DNA of 39,427 nt from JAYOFM01 sp038117225 (GCA_038117225.1 JAYOFM010000017.1:1-39427); one strand, 5' to 3'. Shown: positions 8,172-16,967, counted from the stretch's first letter. The notes: generated by a model from the sequence alone, not told the origin. Program-made: numbers and translations.

Positions 8172-9202
8172 TGGCGGAACGAAAGACTCTCGGACGCGGA
8201 CTCGGACGCGGATTATCGGCACTCCTCGGCGAGGACGACCAGGATGTCGCCCGGCTCGATCGCGCGCGAACCGTGAAGTCAGTGGCTATCGAGCTTCTGT
8301 CACCCGGGCGCTTCCAGCCACGCCGCCGCATGGACGACGCGACGATCGAGGTCCTGGCGCAATCGATCCGTGAGAAAGGCGTGTTACAGCCTTTGTTGGC
8401 GCGTCGCCATCCGGATGATCCAGACACCTACGAAATCGTTGCCGGTGAGCGCCGCTGGCGCGCCGCGCAGCTTGCCGGCCTGCACGAGGTTCCCGTCGCC
8501 ATCAAGGATTTGGATGACCGCGAAACCCTCGAAATCGCCCTGATTGAGAACCTGCAGCGCGAGGATCTCACGCCGATCGATGAAGCCGAGGCCTTCCGGC
8601 GCCTGATGGACGAATTCGGCCACACCCAGGATGCGCTGGCGCAGGCCATGGGCCGCAGCCGCAGCCATGTCGCCAACACCCTGCGTTTGCTCGGATTACC
8701 GGATGAAATCAAGGGATTGCTGGCCGAACGCCAAATCAGTGCTGGCCATGCGCGTGCCCTGATTGGCGTCTCCGATGCGATTGCTATCGCCCGGCGGATC
8801 GTCACCGATGGTTTGAGCGTCCGCGACGTGGAGCGACTCGGCCGAAAGGTCAACAATGACGAGCCCGCGGCCGCCAACGATGCGCATGCGGGAAAATCTT
8901 CAAAAACCGCGTCCAAGGATGCCGATACACGCGCTCTCGAGGCCGATCTGTCGGAGACCCTTGGCGTGCGGGTCGAGATCGCCCACCATGCCCCTGGCGG
9001 CAAACTGATCATCCATTACCGCAGATTGGATCAATTGGACGGGGTCATTGCTCGGCTCGGCTCCGGCGGCGGCGCATCACCGCAGCGCGCGGCCAGCCAA
9101 GAAGTAGCCGCGAGCCCCGTCCGCTCGAAGAGACCACCTAGTGAATTACCAAAATTATCCGTCAGCCTTAAGCCCAAGCAAATACCAGCGAAGCGTCGCT
9201 AG
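8171..9202 (+). CDS. parB: Chromosome-partitioning protein ParB
   Basis: ParB binds parS, hydrolyses CTP and slides along DNA to build the partition complex. The 343-residue protein starts MAERKTLGRGLGRGLSALLG, the N-terminal ParA-stimulating arginine-rich motif. It contains the CTP-binding GERRWRAAQLAGL, the ENLQREDLTPIDEAEAF stretch and the helix-turn-helix TQDALAQAMGRSRSHVANTL. The C-terminal dimerisation domain includes LGVRVEIAHHAPGGKLIIHY, followed by a basic tail ending PKQIPAKRR. The ATG at 8171 overlaps the parA stop (TGATG). An upstream in-frame extension inside parA is not credible. The gene converges on holA. Confidence 0.97.
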   Translation: MAERKTLGRGLGRGLSALLGEDDQDVARLDRARTVKSVAIELLSPGRFQPRRRMDDATIEVLAQSIREKGVLQPLLARRHPDDPDTYEIVAGERRWRAAQLAGLHEVPVAIKDLDDRETLEIALIENLQREDLTPIDEAEAFRRLMDEFGHTQDALAQAMGRSRSHVANTLRLLGLPDEIKGLLAERQISAGHARALIGVSDAIAIARRIVTDGLSVRDVERLGRKVNNDEPAAANDAHAGKSSKTASKDADTRALEADLSETLGVRVEIAHHAPGGKLIIHYRRLDQLDGVIARLGSGGGASPQRAASQEVAASPVRSKRPPSELPKLSVSLKPKQIPAKRR

Positions 9203-9217
9203 CCTTCACCCTGGCCC

Positions 9218-9290
9218 GCATTCCAGCGAATGCCGCTGTATTTCTTATGACGCTGCGCATCCGAATCGACTTGATTGCTTAACCGATTCG
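9218..9290. terminator. Weak stem-loops in the parB/holA convergent gap
   Basis: Two short inverted repeats lie between the convergent stops. GCATTC/GAATGC (9218-9223 and 9228-9233) has a four-base loop; CGAATCG/CGATTCG (9262-9268 and 9284-9290) has a 15-base loop. Neither is followed by a clear T-run on either strand, so an intrinsic terminator role is only possible. Confidence 0.25.
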
Positions 9291-9327
9291 ATTCGCGGCA
9301 CGGCGCGGTCTGCATCGGCGGGTTGGA

Positions 9328-10395
9328 TTAGCGGCTGCGGGCGGCTTGTGAAATTCGCAGCATGACCCGTTCCGCGACGGCTATGTCCGGAAGCCCCGTC
9401 GTCTTGCAATCCGCCTCCGCCTCGGCGGTTATCATCAACACGCGGGCGAGGCCTTCCAACGACCAGGCGCCGATCTGACGACGGAAATCCCCCTTCGCCA
9501 TGAAAAACACCGGCGGCCGTAACTTCCCCATGGCGTCTTCAGGGGACAGCCCCCGATCGATCCAACCCATGGCCAGGTGTAACCGCTGAAAGTGACTGGC
9601 CACGGCACGGACCAACTGAACGGGCGCCACGCCCTCGACTCGGGTCCGCGCCAGCGCCGCCTCCAACGCTCCGCGTTGCCCGCCGGCGACGGCCGCGACC
9701 ACCGCGTCGACGGAAGTGGCGCCGCTGTCCCCGACACACGCCATGGCATCCGCCAGCGCGACGGTTGGCGCCACGCTCGGCGTATTTCCCTCTTCACCAT
9801 TGCCACCCATGTAGAGAACCAATTTATCGAGCTCGGACCGGGTCACGCCGCGGTCGGAGCCTAAATGGTGTGCCAAATAATCCACGGCGTCCCGGTCAAT
9901 CTGAAACCCGGCGCGGCGGCAATGGTCGACGATGAGCGCCGGCAGTGAACGCGCATCATCCGCGTAACACGGCAACGCGGCACCGGTTTTGGCTTTCTCG
10001 AAGGCCTGGCGAAGTTTGGAGCGAGGCGGCAACTCACCCGCTTCGATGAGGACGAAACTCGCGCCACCATCGGACTCGGTGAATGATTGAAACAACGCCT
10101 CGACCGCCGAGGACACCGTGTCGGATGCCGAGCGGAGCCGAACGAGGCCGCGCCCGCCCGAAAAGGGCAACGCGGCCGCGCCATCGACCAACGCCGCCGG
10201 ACCACCCTTAAGATCGTCGCTGGTCAGTTCCGTGACGGCGAAAGGATCGGTCGGGTCGGCAACAACGCTATGGGCCAGCCGGTCGGCGCGCTCCCGGACC
10301 AGGCCGGAATCGCCACCGTAGATCAGCGCCGCGTGGATGCCGGGATCAGGGCGGGCAACGAAGCCATCCACGCGATTGGCCGCGATCTTGACCAC
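9328..10395 (-). CDS. holA: DNA polymerase III subunit delta
   Basis: HolA is the clamp-loader subunit that opens the beta sliding clamp. The 355-residue protein starts MVKIAANRVDGFVARPDPGI and continues ALIYGGDSGLVRERADRLA, the usual start of the AAA+ fold without a nucleotide-binding P-loop. LPFSGGRGLVRLR and FVLIEAGELPPRSKLRQAFE follow, and the C-terminal collar domain contains FFMAKGDFRRQIGAWSLEGL. The start is GTG at 10395-10393, only three bases after the lptE stop on the same strand, so translational coupling is likely. The position after leuS and lptE is the usual alphaproteobacterial order. It converges with parB. Confidence 0.95.
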   Translation of the reverse strand: MVKIAANRVDGFVARPDPGIHAALIYGGDSGLVRERADRLAHSVVADPTDPFAVTELTSDDLKGGPAALVDGAAALPFSGGRGLVRLRSASDTVSSAVEALFQSFTESDGGASFVLIEAGELPPRSKLRQAFEKAKTGAALPCYADDARSLPALIVDHCRRAGFQIDRDAVDYLAHHLGSDRGVTRSELDKLVLYMGGNGEEGNTPSVAPTVALADAMACVGDSGATSVDAVVAAVAGGQRGALEAALARTRVEGVAPVQLVRAVASHFQRLHLAMGWIDRGLSPEDAMGKLRPPVFFMAKGDFRRQIGAWSLEGLARVLMITAEAEADCKTTGLPDIAVAERVMLRISQAARSR

Positions 10396-10398
10396 GGG

Positions 10399-10911
10399 TT
10401 AGGAACTCTTGAGCTTGGTAGGCGTGTTCAGATAGGCGCCGATCCGCACTCGAATGTCCTCGCCGATCTCCTTGATCGCCTTGGTGCGGGCGTCCTTCTC
10501 CGCCATCAGCGTGGCGAACTCGGATTGAAAAATATTGAAGCTACTACTGACCACGCTATTAAAAGTCAGGACATTCCCGCCTGTTTCATTCGAGATGAAC
10601 CGAACAGCCGCATTGACCCGCAAAGCGCCACGGGTCGCGAAAGCGCTTTTCCGAACCCCCAGACTGGTTCGTCCCTCCGTAACCTCGATCTCCAGGCGAT
10701 AGCGCGTATTGGCGAGACGACCACGTGGCTGCATCGTCTTCAGCAAATGATTGCGCAACTCCTGGCCGGCCCGGTCCTCAATCCGGACAATCTGGATGGC
10801 CGCGAACTCATCGGTCACGTGAATATTGTCGCGGTGCCCATAGAGAGGTTGAAAACCGCACGCACCCAGCAAGAGCAGCAATGCGGTTGCGAAAATTCTA
10901 CAGCACGACAT
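10399..10911 (-). CDS. lptE: LPS-assembly lipoprotein LptE
   Basis: LptE is the outer-membrane lipoprotein plug of the LptD translocon that inserts lipopolysaccharide. The 170-residue reading starts MSCCRIFATALLLLLGACGF, a lipoprotein signal peptide with an LGAC lipobox, followed by QPLYG, a hallmark of alphaproteobacterial LptE. The mature part is beta-rich (YRLEIEVTEGRTSLGVRKS, RVNAAVRFI). It ends in a helical stretch, AEKDARTKAIKEIGEDIRVR, as expected. The ATG at 10911 overlaps the leuS 3' end by 14 bases; a longer in-frame extension would run far into leuS and bury the signal peptide. It is followed three bases later by holA. Confidence 0.94.
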   Translation of the reverse strand: MSCCRIFATALLLLLGACGFQPLYGHRDNIHVTDEFAAIQIVRIEDRAGQELRNHLLKTMQPRGRLANTRYRLEIEVTEGRTSLGVRKSAFATRGALRVNAAVRFISNETGGNVLTFNSVVSSSFNIFQSEFATLMAEKDARTKAIKEIGEDIRVRIGAYLNTPTKLKSS

Positions 10912-13462
10912 TGACGATCCGATCCGGCACGACGATGACTTTCCGAATAGCCTTGCCGTCGATTGCCGCGGCAACAGTGGGTACGGCCAATGCAGCGGTT
11001 TCGGCGACGTCCTTGGCCGCGCCTGCCGGCAGCTCAACGGTACCACGCAGCTTACCATTGACTTGCACAGCGATCGTAACGCTTTCCTCGATCAGCATGG
11101 CCGGGTTCGCTTGGGGCCACGGCGTTTCCACTAACAGGGTTTCATGTCCCAGTTGATGCCAGAGTTCCTCCGCCACATGCGGCATCATGGGGCCAATCAT
11201 TTGCACGACGGTCTCCAAGCCGCACCGCATGACCCAAGCATCACCGGGCGCTCCTCCCCGCAACGCCTCGACGACATTCGATAGTTCACGAATTCGCGCG
11301 ACCGCCTTATTGAAGTGAAACCGCTCAAGGTCATCGTTCACGGCGTCGATCGTCTTGTGAATCGCGCGCTCCACGTCCGCGGCCTGTGCGCTAAGCTTAT
11401 CGGGCCGTGCTGTACCAACTTCCGCAGGGGCGATTCCCGGTTGAGTCACCATGCGCCACAAACGATTGACATAACGCCAAGCCCCCTCGACGCCCGAATC
11501 CGTCCAATCGAGATCACGGTCAGGCGGACTGTCCGATAACATGAACAGGCGCGCCGTGTCGGCGCCGTAGGTTTCGATAATGTGCTCCGGATCAACAACG
11601 TTCTTCTTCGACTTACTCATCTTCTCCGAGCGGCCGACATTGACCGCGCGGTTGCCGTCCACCGTCGACCAAGCACCGGCATCATCGCGTGTGATCTCCG
11701 CCGGCAACAACCAGGCGCCATTCTCGTCACGGTAGGTTTCGTGGCAGATCATGCCTTGGGTTTGCAGACCCGCGAACGGTTCTTTAATCCCCAGATAGCC
11801 GCAGGCCTTGAGCGCCCGGGTGAAAAAACGGGAATAAAGCAGGTGCAGGACAGCGTGTTCGATCCCGCCGATGTACTGGTCCACCGGCAGCCAATAATCG
11901 ACGGCTTCGCGCACCAGGGACTCGTCGGCGGTCGGCGAACAGAAGCGGGCGAAATACCATGACGATTCGACGAACGTATCGAACGTGTCCGTCTCGCGTT
12001 CCGCGTCACCGCCACAAGACGGGCAGGCCGTGCTCTTCCAGGTCGGGTGGGCGGCAAGCGGATTGCCGGCGCCACCCAGCGTGACATCCTCAGGCAATTG
12101 CACCGGCAGATCGGCCTCGCGAACCGGCACGATACCGCAGGTGGCACAATGCACGACCGGAATGGGACACCCCCAATAGCGTTGCCGCGAGACACCCCAA
12201 TCGCGCAGCCGATAGGTGATCGTCGCTTCACCATCGCCGTTCTTGGCCAACCGGCGCGCGGCCTCGGCCTTGGCCGCCTCAACCTCCATGCCATTAAGAA
12301 AATCGGAATTGATGATTGCCCCGTCACCAACATACGCCTCGTCGTCGATCGTGAACGTCGCCTCGTCGGCGTCCGCCGGGCAGACAACCGGAACCACGTC
12401 GAGAGCGTACTTCCGAGCGAAATCCAAATCCCGCTGATCATGGGCGGGGCAGCCGAAAATCGCCCCGGTGCCATAATCCATCAAAACGAAATTGGCGACG
12501 TACAGCGGCAATAATTTACCGCCGATGAATGGATGGCGGCACGTCAATCCAGTATCAAAGCCCTTTTTCTCGGCCGTTTCGATGGCGGCTTCGCTGGTCC
12601 CCATGCGATTGCATTCGTCGATGAACGACGCCAGCGCCGGATCATTTTCGGAAAGCGATTGTGCGATCGGATGGTTCGGCGACATGGCACAAAATGAAGC
12701 GCCGAAGATCGTATCCTGGCGCGTCGTGAAGACTTTCAACCGGTCGTCCCGGCCGGCGATGTCGAACTCGATAAAGGCACCGGTCGACCGGCCGATCCAA
12801 TTCTCCTGCATCAGGCGGACGCGATCCGGCCAGCGATCCAAGCTGCCGAGATCGGCCAACAACTCCTCGGCGAAGTCGGTGATTTTGAATACCCATTGCG
12901 GCAACTGGCGTTTTTCCACGTCGGCACCGGACCGCCACCCCTTGCCGTCAATGACCTGCTCGTTGGCGAGGACGGTGTTCTCCACTGGATCCCAATTAAC
13001 CCAGGATTCCTTGCGATAGACCAGACCCGCCCTGAGGAAATCGAGAAACATCTTCTGCTCGTGGCGATAATAGGATGGATCACAGGTCGCCAATTCGCGT
13101 GACCAGTCGTAGCTCAGGCCCATGGTCTTGAGCTGTTGGCGCATGGTGTCGATATTCTCGCGGGTCCACTTTGCCGGGTGCACATTGTTGGCGATTGCGG
13201 CGTTTTCCGCCGGCAGGCCGAAGGCATCCCATCCCATCGGATGCAGCACGTTGAACCCTTGTGCCCTCTTGAAGCGCGCGACCACGTCGCCAAGGGTGTA
13301 GTTGCGGACATGGCCCATGTGAATGCGTCCCGATGGATAGGGAAACATTTCCAGCACGTAATACTTGGGCCGATCATGGTCGACGGTCACGGTGAAGACG
13401 CCACGGTCCTCCCAGATCCCTTGCCACTTGGCCTCGGTTTCCTTGAAATTGTATCGGCTCAT
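10898..13462 (-). CDS. leuS: Leucyl-tRNA synthetase
   Basis: LeuRS charges tRNA-Leu with leucine and edits mischarged products. The 854-residue protein has the class I HIGH motif as HMGH (residues 48-51) in PYPSGRIHMGHVRNY. It also has the GWDAFGLPAENAA segment and the editing domain including FTTRQDTIFGASF. A zinc-type insertion has paired CxxC motifs (HCATCGIVPV and ACPSCGGDAE), and the KMSKS loop is EKMSKSKKNVVDPE. The tRNA-binding C-terminal region ends VQVNGKLRG...VVPDRIVNVVL, as normal. I chose the ATG at 13462 (MSRYNFKETEAKWQ), as an upstream ATG at 13480 adds six unrelated residues while AGGA is placed well for 13462. A 94-base gap separates it from the DUF3576 gene. Confidence 0.97.
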   Translation of the reverse strand: MSRYNFKETEAKWQGIWEDRGVFTVTVDHDRPKYYVLEMFPYPSGRIHMGHVRNYTLGDVVARFKRAQGFNVLHPMGWDAFGLPAENAAIANNVHPAKWTRENIDTMRQQLKTMGLSYDWSRELATCDPSYYRHEQKMFLDFLRAGLVYRKESWVNWDPVENTVLANEQVIDGKGWRSGADVEKRQLPQWVFKITDFAEELLADLGSLDRWPDRVRLMQENWIGRSTGAFIEFDIAGRDDRLKVFTTRQDTIFGASFCAMSPNHPIAQSLSENDPALASFIDECNRMGTSEAAIETAEKKGFDTGLTCRHPFIGGKLLPLYVANFVLMDYGTGAIFGCPAHDQRDLDFARKYALDVVPVVCPADADEATFTIDDEAYVGDGAIINSDFLNGMEVEAAKAEAARRLAKNGDGEATITYRLRDWGVSRQRYWGCPIPVVHCATCGIVPVREADLPVQLPEDVTLGGAGNPLAAHPTWKSTACPSCGGDAERETDTFDTFVESSWYFARFCSPTADESLVREAVDYWLPVDQYIGGIEHAVLHLLYSRFFTRALKACGYLGIKEPFAGLQTQGMICHETYRDENGAWLLPAEITRDDAGAWSTVDGNRAVNVGRSEKMSKSKKNVVDPEHIIETYGADTARLFMLSDSPPDRDLDWTDSGVEGAWRYVNRLWRMVTQPGIAPAEVGTARPDKLSAQAADVERAIHKTIDAVNDDLERFHFNKAVARIRELSNVVEALRGGAPGDAWVMRCGLETVVQMIGPMMPHVAEELWHQLGHETLLVETPWPQANPAMLIEESVTIAVQVNGKLRGTVELPAGAAKDVAETAALAVPTVAAAIDGKAIRKVIVVPDRIVNVVL

Positions 13463-13556
13463 GCGGTTGACATCCTGCAATGGCGCATATGCCGGCCCGA
13501 TATCCCGAAGCCGAGCCGCTGGCGCGATCGCTCCGAGGGTCCTTGGCGAGGCGCAG

Positions 13557-14099
13557 CTATTTCTTCTGAAGTGTTTCGTGCCGGAGCTGGCGAGCCCTCG
13601 TCAAGATAGCGTCTTCGATCCGCGGTCCCGTTTGCTCGGGCACGCCGGCGTCTTGCCACTGGGCCGCGCCGTTCTTGATTTGCCGGAACACGGCAACGCG
13701 CACGCCATCGGCGCGCAAAGTTCGTCCCAGGATGTAAACGTTCAGCTTAAACCGCTCGTTCGGCGCTTCAGACGTGGAATGCCAATCAGTGATGATGACG
13801 CCACCGAATGGGTCCGCCGAGCCAACGGGCATGAACGAGATCGTATCGAGCGACGCCCGCCAGAGAAAACTGTTAACGCCCAACGCACCGCCGTCTCCAC
13901 CACCCTTGTCCTTGTCGTCGCCAAAGAAACTGATGCCGCCTTCGCCGAAAATGGTTTTTCGCTTGGAATAATCGGTATCGGCGCCGTCCTCTAGTTCGGG
14001 CAGCTCAGACGGCGTGTATTCGCAGGCGCTGAGCGCCATCGCCAAACTGGCCATGGCGAGTCCCATCCAGAGCACGGACACACGAAATCGGCGTTTCAT
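13557..14099 (-). CDS. DUF3576 domain lipoprotein
   Basis: A predicted lipoprotein of 180 residues. A basic start and hydrophobic stretch (MKRRFRVSVLWMGLAMASLA) are followed by a lipobox-like ALSAC; the cysteine would be lipidated and lead into EYTPSELPELEDG. The mature domain includes LGVNSFLWRASLDTISFMPV and DPFGGVIITDWHS, the conserved core of DUF3576 as I recall it from Alphaproteobacteria. Its role is unknown, and its link to leuS-lptE-holA suggests an envelope function (inference). The start lies at a double ATG (14102 and 14099); AAGGAAG upstream fits the second slightly better. It follows the ThiE-like gene by fewer than 15 bases on the same strand, so the two are probably coupled. 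Confidence 0.88.
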   Translation of the reverse strand: MKRRFRVSVLWMGLAMASLAMALSACEYTPSELPELEDGADTDYSKRKTIFGEGGISFFGDDKDKGGGDGGALGVNSFLWRASLDTISFMPVGSADPFGGVIITDWHSTSEAPNERFKLNVYILGRTLRADGVRVAVFRQIKNGAAQWQDAGVPEQTGPRIEDAILTRARQLRHETLQKK

Positions 14100-14113
14100 C
14101 ATTTCTTCCTTGA

Positions 14114-14851
14114 TCACCCGTTCGGTTGGCCCCGCACGGAAGCCGATTTGATACACGATTTCCGCCGCTTAGGAAAGATAGGGCAATAACGTCGCAAGTC
14201 ACCGAGCCGGGCCGTGTGGAACAACCCGATGGCCGCAACGCCGACGGCACCGGCACCGGCAATACGGCGCAAGCTGAATAACGTGATGCCTCCCAGGGCG
14301 AAGACCGGCATCCCGGCCGTAGCAGCCATTCGGCGAAACCTGATCAACCCGAGATGACGAGCACCGGGGTGGCTCGCTGTTGGCAGAACCGGCGCAAGCA
14401 GGATGGCGTCAACGCCGGCGCGCCGGGCAGCGGCCACCGCGGTGGCGTCGTGGGCTGACGCCGTGACGATGACGCTCGGCCGTCGTCGTAACCGGCGCCA
14501 GTGGCCAATGCCATGACGCAACGTCGACTCCGATAGATGCAACCCAGCGCCCAATTGGCCGACCGAGCCTCGACCCATCGTTGCCGCGAGACGCCAATCG
14601 TTGGCGACCATCAAACGGATACCGCGGGCACTGGCCCGCGGCGCAAGGCAGTGGGCCAGCGTGATCCGAGCGCTATCCTCTCGGTGCCGAACGACGATAG
14701 CCGATCCACGCGGCATGGCCGCCAAGGACGCCATCGGGTCGGAAAGGCGTTCCTCGTCGGTCATTAATATGAACACCGGCAGCCGACGCCCGTTGAGCCG
14801 GCGCGATTGGTTTGCTAGCGTCGGCTGCTCAACGACATAGGCGGCGATCAA
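14114..14851 (-). CDS. Thiamine phosphate synthase/TenI-like barrel protein
   Basis: A 245-residue protein with the fold signatures of the ThiE/TenI TIM-barrel family: FILMTDEERLSDP near the start, LMVANDWRLAA, GAGLHLSE, SVIVTASAHD, VDAILLAPVLPTASHPGARH and PVFALGGI. ThiE joins the thiazole and pyrimidine phosphates of thiamine, and TenI is a related aromatase. Here the typical GPVFPTxTK phosphate-binding motif reads APVLPTASHPG, so thiamine synthase activity is uncertain. It may be the distinct alphaproteobacterial paralogue commonly annotated as thiamine phosphate synthase. The start is probably TTG at 14851-14849, since GGAG lies six bases upstream on the coding strand and no ATG occurs before residue 30. 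It lies head to head with the yggS-type gene with one base between. Confidence 0.75.
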   Translation of the reverse strand: MIAAYVVEQPTLANQSRRLNGRRLPVFILMTDEERLSDPMASLAAMPRGSAIVVRHREDSARITLAHCLAPRASARGIRLMVANDWRLAATMGRGSVGQLGAGLHLSESTLRHGIGHWRRLRRRPSVIVTASAHDATAVAAARRAGVDAILLAPVLPTASHPGARHLGLIRFRRMAATAGMPVFALGGITLFSLRRIAGAGAVGVAAIGLFHTARLGDLRRYCPIFPKRRKSCIKSASVRGQPNG

Positions 14852-14852
14852 C

Positions 14853-15569
14853 GTGAACTCCGATCAAGATTCAAACGATGAGGTGACTGGCGATACAGCG
14901 CAAAACCTTGCCGCTGTAAAGGCACGTGTGGACACGGCCGCCACGGAAGCCGGCCGCGACCCCGCCGCCGTCAACCTGGTGGCCGTCTCCAAGACCTTTG
15001 GCGCCGATCGCATCACGCCCGTGTTGCAGGCCGGCCAGCGGCTGTTCGGCGAAAATCGCGTCCAGGAATCCGAGGATAAATGGCCGGCCCTGCGCGCGGC
15101 CTGGCCGGACGCGCGTGTCCACCTGATCGGGCCGCTGCAGACCAACAAGGTCAAGAACGCACTCGCCGTATTCGACGCCATCGAAACCGTCGACCGACCC
15201 AAACTGGGGCGTGCCCTGGCCCGCGCTTTTGACGAGACCGGCCGCCAATTGGATTGTTTCATCCAGGTCAATACCGGCGAGGAGCCGCAGAAAGCCGGCG
15301 TTCTACCCGCCGACGCCGACGCCTTTATCGCCCAGTGCCGCGATGAATTCGGCCTGCCGCTTCGCGGCCTCATGTGCCTGCCGCCGATGGATGAAGAGCC
15401 GTCATTGCACTTTCAACTGCTGCGCCAGATCGCCGAACACAACGGCCTCGAGGGTCTCAGCATGGGCATGAGCGCCGACTTCGAAATTGCCATTGCCTTC
15501 GGCGCCACCCATGTGCGGGTCGGCACGGCCATCTTCGGCCACAGGACGCCGCTCACGCCGGCGCCGTGA
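14853..15569 (+). CDS. YggS family pyridoxal-phosphate homeostasis protein
   Basis: A member of the YggS/PROSC family, single-domain TIM barrels that bind pyridoxal 5'-phosphate and help control its free level and amino-acid balance. The 238-residue protein shows LVAVSKTF with the PLP-binding lysine at about residue 47. GENRVQESEDKWPAL, VHLIGPLQTNKVKNAL, FIQVNTGEEPQKAGV, LRGLMCLPP and LSMGMSADFEIAIAFGATHV lead to the last motif VRVGTAIFG. The start is taken as GTG at 14853 with a modest AGGCGG upstream; a GTG at 14883 is an alternative that would remove ten unconserved residues. The 3' end overlaps the convergent L,D-transpeptidase gene by 17 bases. Confidence 0.94.
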   Translation: MNSDQDSNDEVTGDTAQNLAAVKARVDTAATEAGRDPAAVNLVAVSKTFGADRITPVLQAGQRLFGENRVQESEDKWPALRAAWPDARVHLIGPLQTNKVKNALAVFDAIETVDRPKLGRALARAFDETGRQLDCFIQVNTGEEPQKAGVLPADADAFIAQCRDEFGLPLRGLMCLPPMDEEPSLHFQLLRQIAEHNGLEGLSMGMSADFEIAIAFGATHVRVGTAIFGHRTPLTPAP

Positions 15570-16056
15570 CGACGATGTGGGTCGAATCGTCGCAGGTCGC
15601 CAGCAATTCTCGGAGATCGGGCTTGGCTAACGCCACGCAGCCTTCCGTCGTTGTGTAATCCGCCGAGGCCACATGCAGAAAGATGGCGCTGCCCGCACCG
15701 GGGGTTGGCGGGGCATCGTTGTAGCCGATTTCAACCACCAGATCGTACAGCGTGTCCTCGCGCCACATGATCTCGTGTCCGGCACTGAATGGAAGGCGGA
15801 CAAGCGTGTTGTATGCCTCATGGATCGGGTCATCGCACCAACCATCATCCCTGTTGATGATCTGGACCGGTAGCAGCGTTTCGGGGGCTGCTCCGCGATC
15901 GGCGCGGTAGAAGACCCGGCGCAACGGGTATCGGCCGGCCGGTGTCGCACCGTCCCCCTCTCGCTTATCGTGCGTCACACCGCCGCGCCCGAGCGCGCAA
16001 CGCACGGTACGATCACGCCACGTCAGAGAACCATCGGCGGTAACGAGAATTTCCAT
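15553..16056 (-). CDS. YkuD-type L,D-transpeptidase family protein
   Basis: A 167-residue protein with the YkuD catalytic signature near its C-terminus: GSAIFLHVASADYTTTEGCV, where the histidine and the cysteine of the EGC motif are the expected catalytic pair. Family members cross-link peptidoglycan or attach proteins to it. The rest fits the short YkuD-domain family: LGRGGVTHDKREGDGATPAG, YPLRRVFYRAD and a WCDDP segment. No signal peptide is visible at either possible start, which is odd for a periplasmic enzyme but usual for this short subfamily, whose role is less clear. I chose ATG at 16056 (MEILVTADGSLTW); an in-frame TTG at 16086 would add ten residues. Neither has a good ribosome site. 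Confidence 0.88.
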   Translation of the reverse strand: MEILVTADGSLTWRDRTVRCALGRGGVTHDKREGDGATPAGRYPLRRVFYRADRGAAPETLLPVQIINRDDGWCDDPIHEAYNTLVRLPFSAGHEIMWREDTLYDLVVEIGYNDAPPTPGAGSAIFLHVASADYTTTEGCVALAKPDLRELLATCDDSTHIVVTAPA

Positions 16057-16109
16057 TGCCGAACCATCATAGAGCGGCGCGGGCAAAAGGGGCAGTCCGT
16101 CTTACGACG

Positions 16110-16967
16110 TCAATTAATGATGTTAACCTGAGTGGTCGGCGCGGCTGCGCCGAGCCGTTCGGCGGTCAGGTACTTGGCGCGCGCGTCGAGCATGGCTTCC
16201 GCGAACCAGCCGCCTAGTGGTGCCGCGGCACCTGCTTGCGCCTTCGCCGCGCCAAGGGTCGCGGGCTGTTTGGGTACGGACCAAAGCGCGGTGACAATTG
16301 TTTCCTCGGCGGGAGTCGCCTCCGCGATATCGTTCGACACCGTCTGTTCGCGGTGGCGTTTTTCCGCCTGCATCAGGAACTGATTGGCGTCGACGTCCAA
16401 GAGGCCTCGCCCCGGCACGGCGTTTGACGCTGCCGTGGCGGTATCGACGGCCGGCGCTGTAACGCGAAGCGCCGCTTGCTGGCTCGCCCAAGCGATTTCA
16501 CCACGCGCCCATGCGGTAACGGCGTCGGTGGTGGTCGATGCCAGTTCGACGGGCGGCGAACTGGCGAGAGCCGGTTGAGCCTGTCCGGGATCAAACATCG
16601 CCATCGCATGATCGCCGATATCCTTCCCCGTTTCGTGTTCGACATAGACATTCAACGCGGCGGTCGCGGTGCCGATGGGGCCGAAGAACAGGGTGCTGCC
16701 GGCGATTCGCGACATGGGATCAATCATATCGCCGGTCATTTCACGATAAATATGCCCGACCAACGGAATGTGCTGCAACGGATTGATCATATCGACGAAA
16801 TCGCCGAAGGTCAGTCCATCGTCGCCGAACGGCTTGAATTCAGCGGTCGTTGCGCTGTCGTCGGTCGCCGCTGGATCCGCGATGTAACCGTCGGGCTTGG
16901 CATTCGCGGGGATCGCCGGAAAGGCCTGCGCCGGCCAACCGGACGTGCTGTCTACCATTGTCGCCAT
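16110..16967 (-). CDS. Conserved hypothetical protein, function unknown
   Basis: A 285-residue protein that I do not recognise by name. The first 50 residues and the C-terminal half are rich in alanine, threonine and proline and look disordered. The centre (about residues 50-125) is the only part that looks folded: TFGDFVDMINPLQHIPLVGH, IYREMTGDMID, SRIAGSTLFFGPIGTATAAL and then NVYVEHETGKDIGDHAMAMF. That core, with an amphipathic glycine-rich helix, resembles a segment I have seen in uncharacterised alphaproteobacterial proteins. There is no clear signal peptide. The start ATG at 16967 follows AGAGAAG. It is flanked by the L,D-transpeptidase and ribA genes on the same strand and has its own possible promoter. 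Confidence 0.75.
   Translation of the reverse strand: MATMVDSTSGWPAQAFPAIPANAKPDGYIADPAATDDSATTAEFKPFGDDGLTFGDFVDMINPLQHIPLVGHIYREMTGDMIDPMSRIAGSTLFFGPIGTATAALNVYVEHETGKDIGDHAMAMFDPGQAQPALASSPPVELASTTTDAVTAWARGEIAWASQQAALRVTAPAVDTATAASNAVPGRGLLDVDANQFLMQAEKRHREQTVSNDIAEATPAEETIVTALWSVPKQPATLGAAKAQAGAAAPLGGWFAEAMLDARAKYLTAERLGAAAPTTQVNIIN

Noticed and set aside
10815..10822. TCACGTGA core inside lptE as a parS site
   Set aside because: Only the eight-base core matches; the outer bases needed for ParB binding differ.
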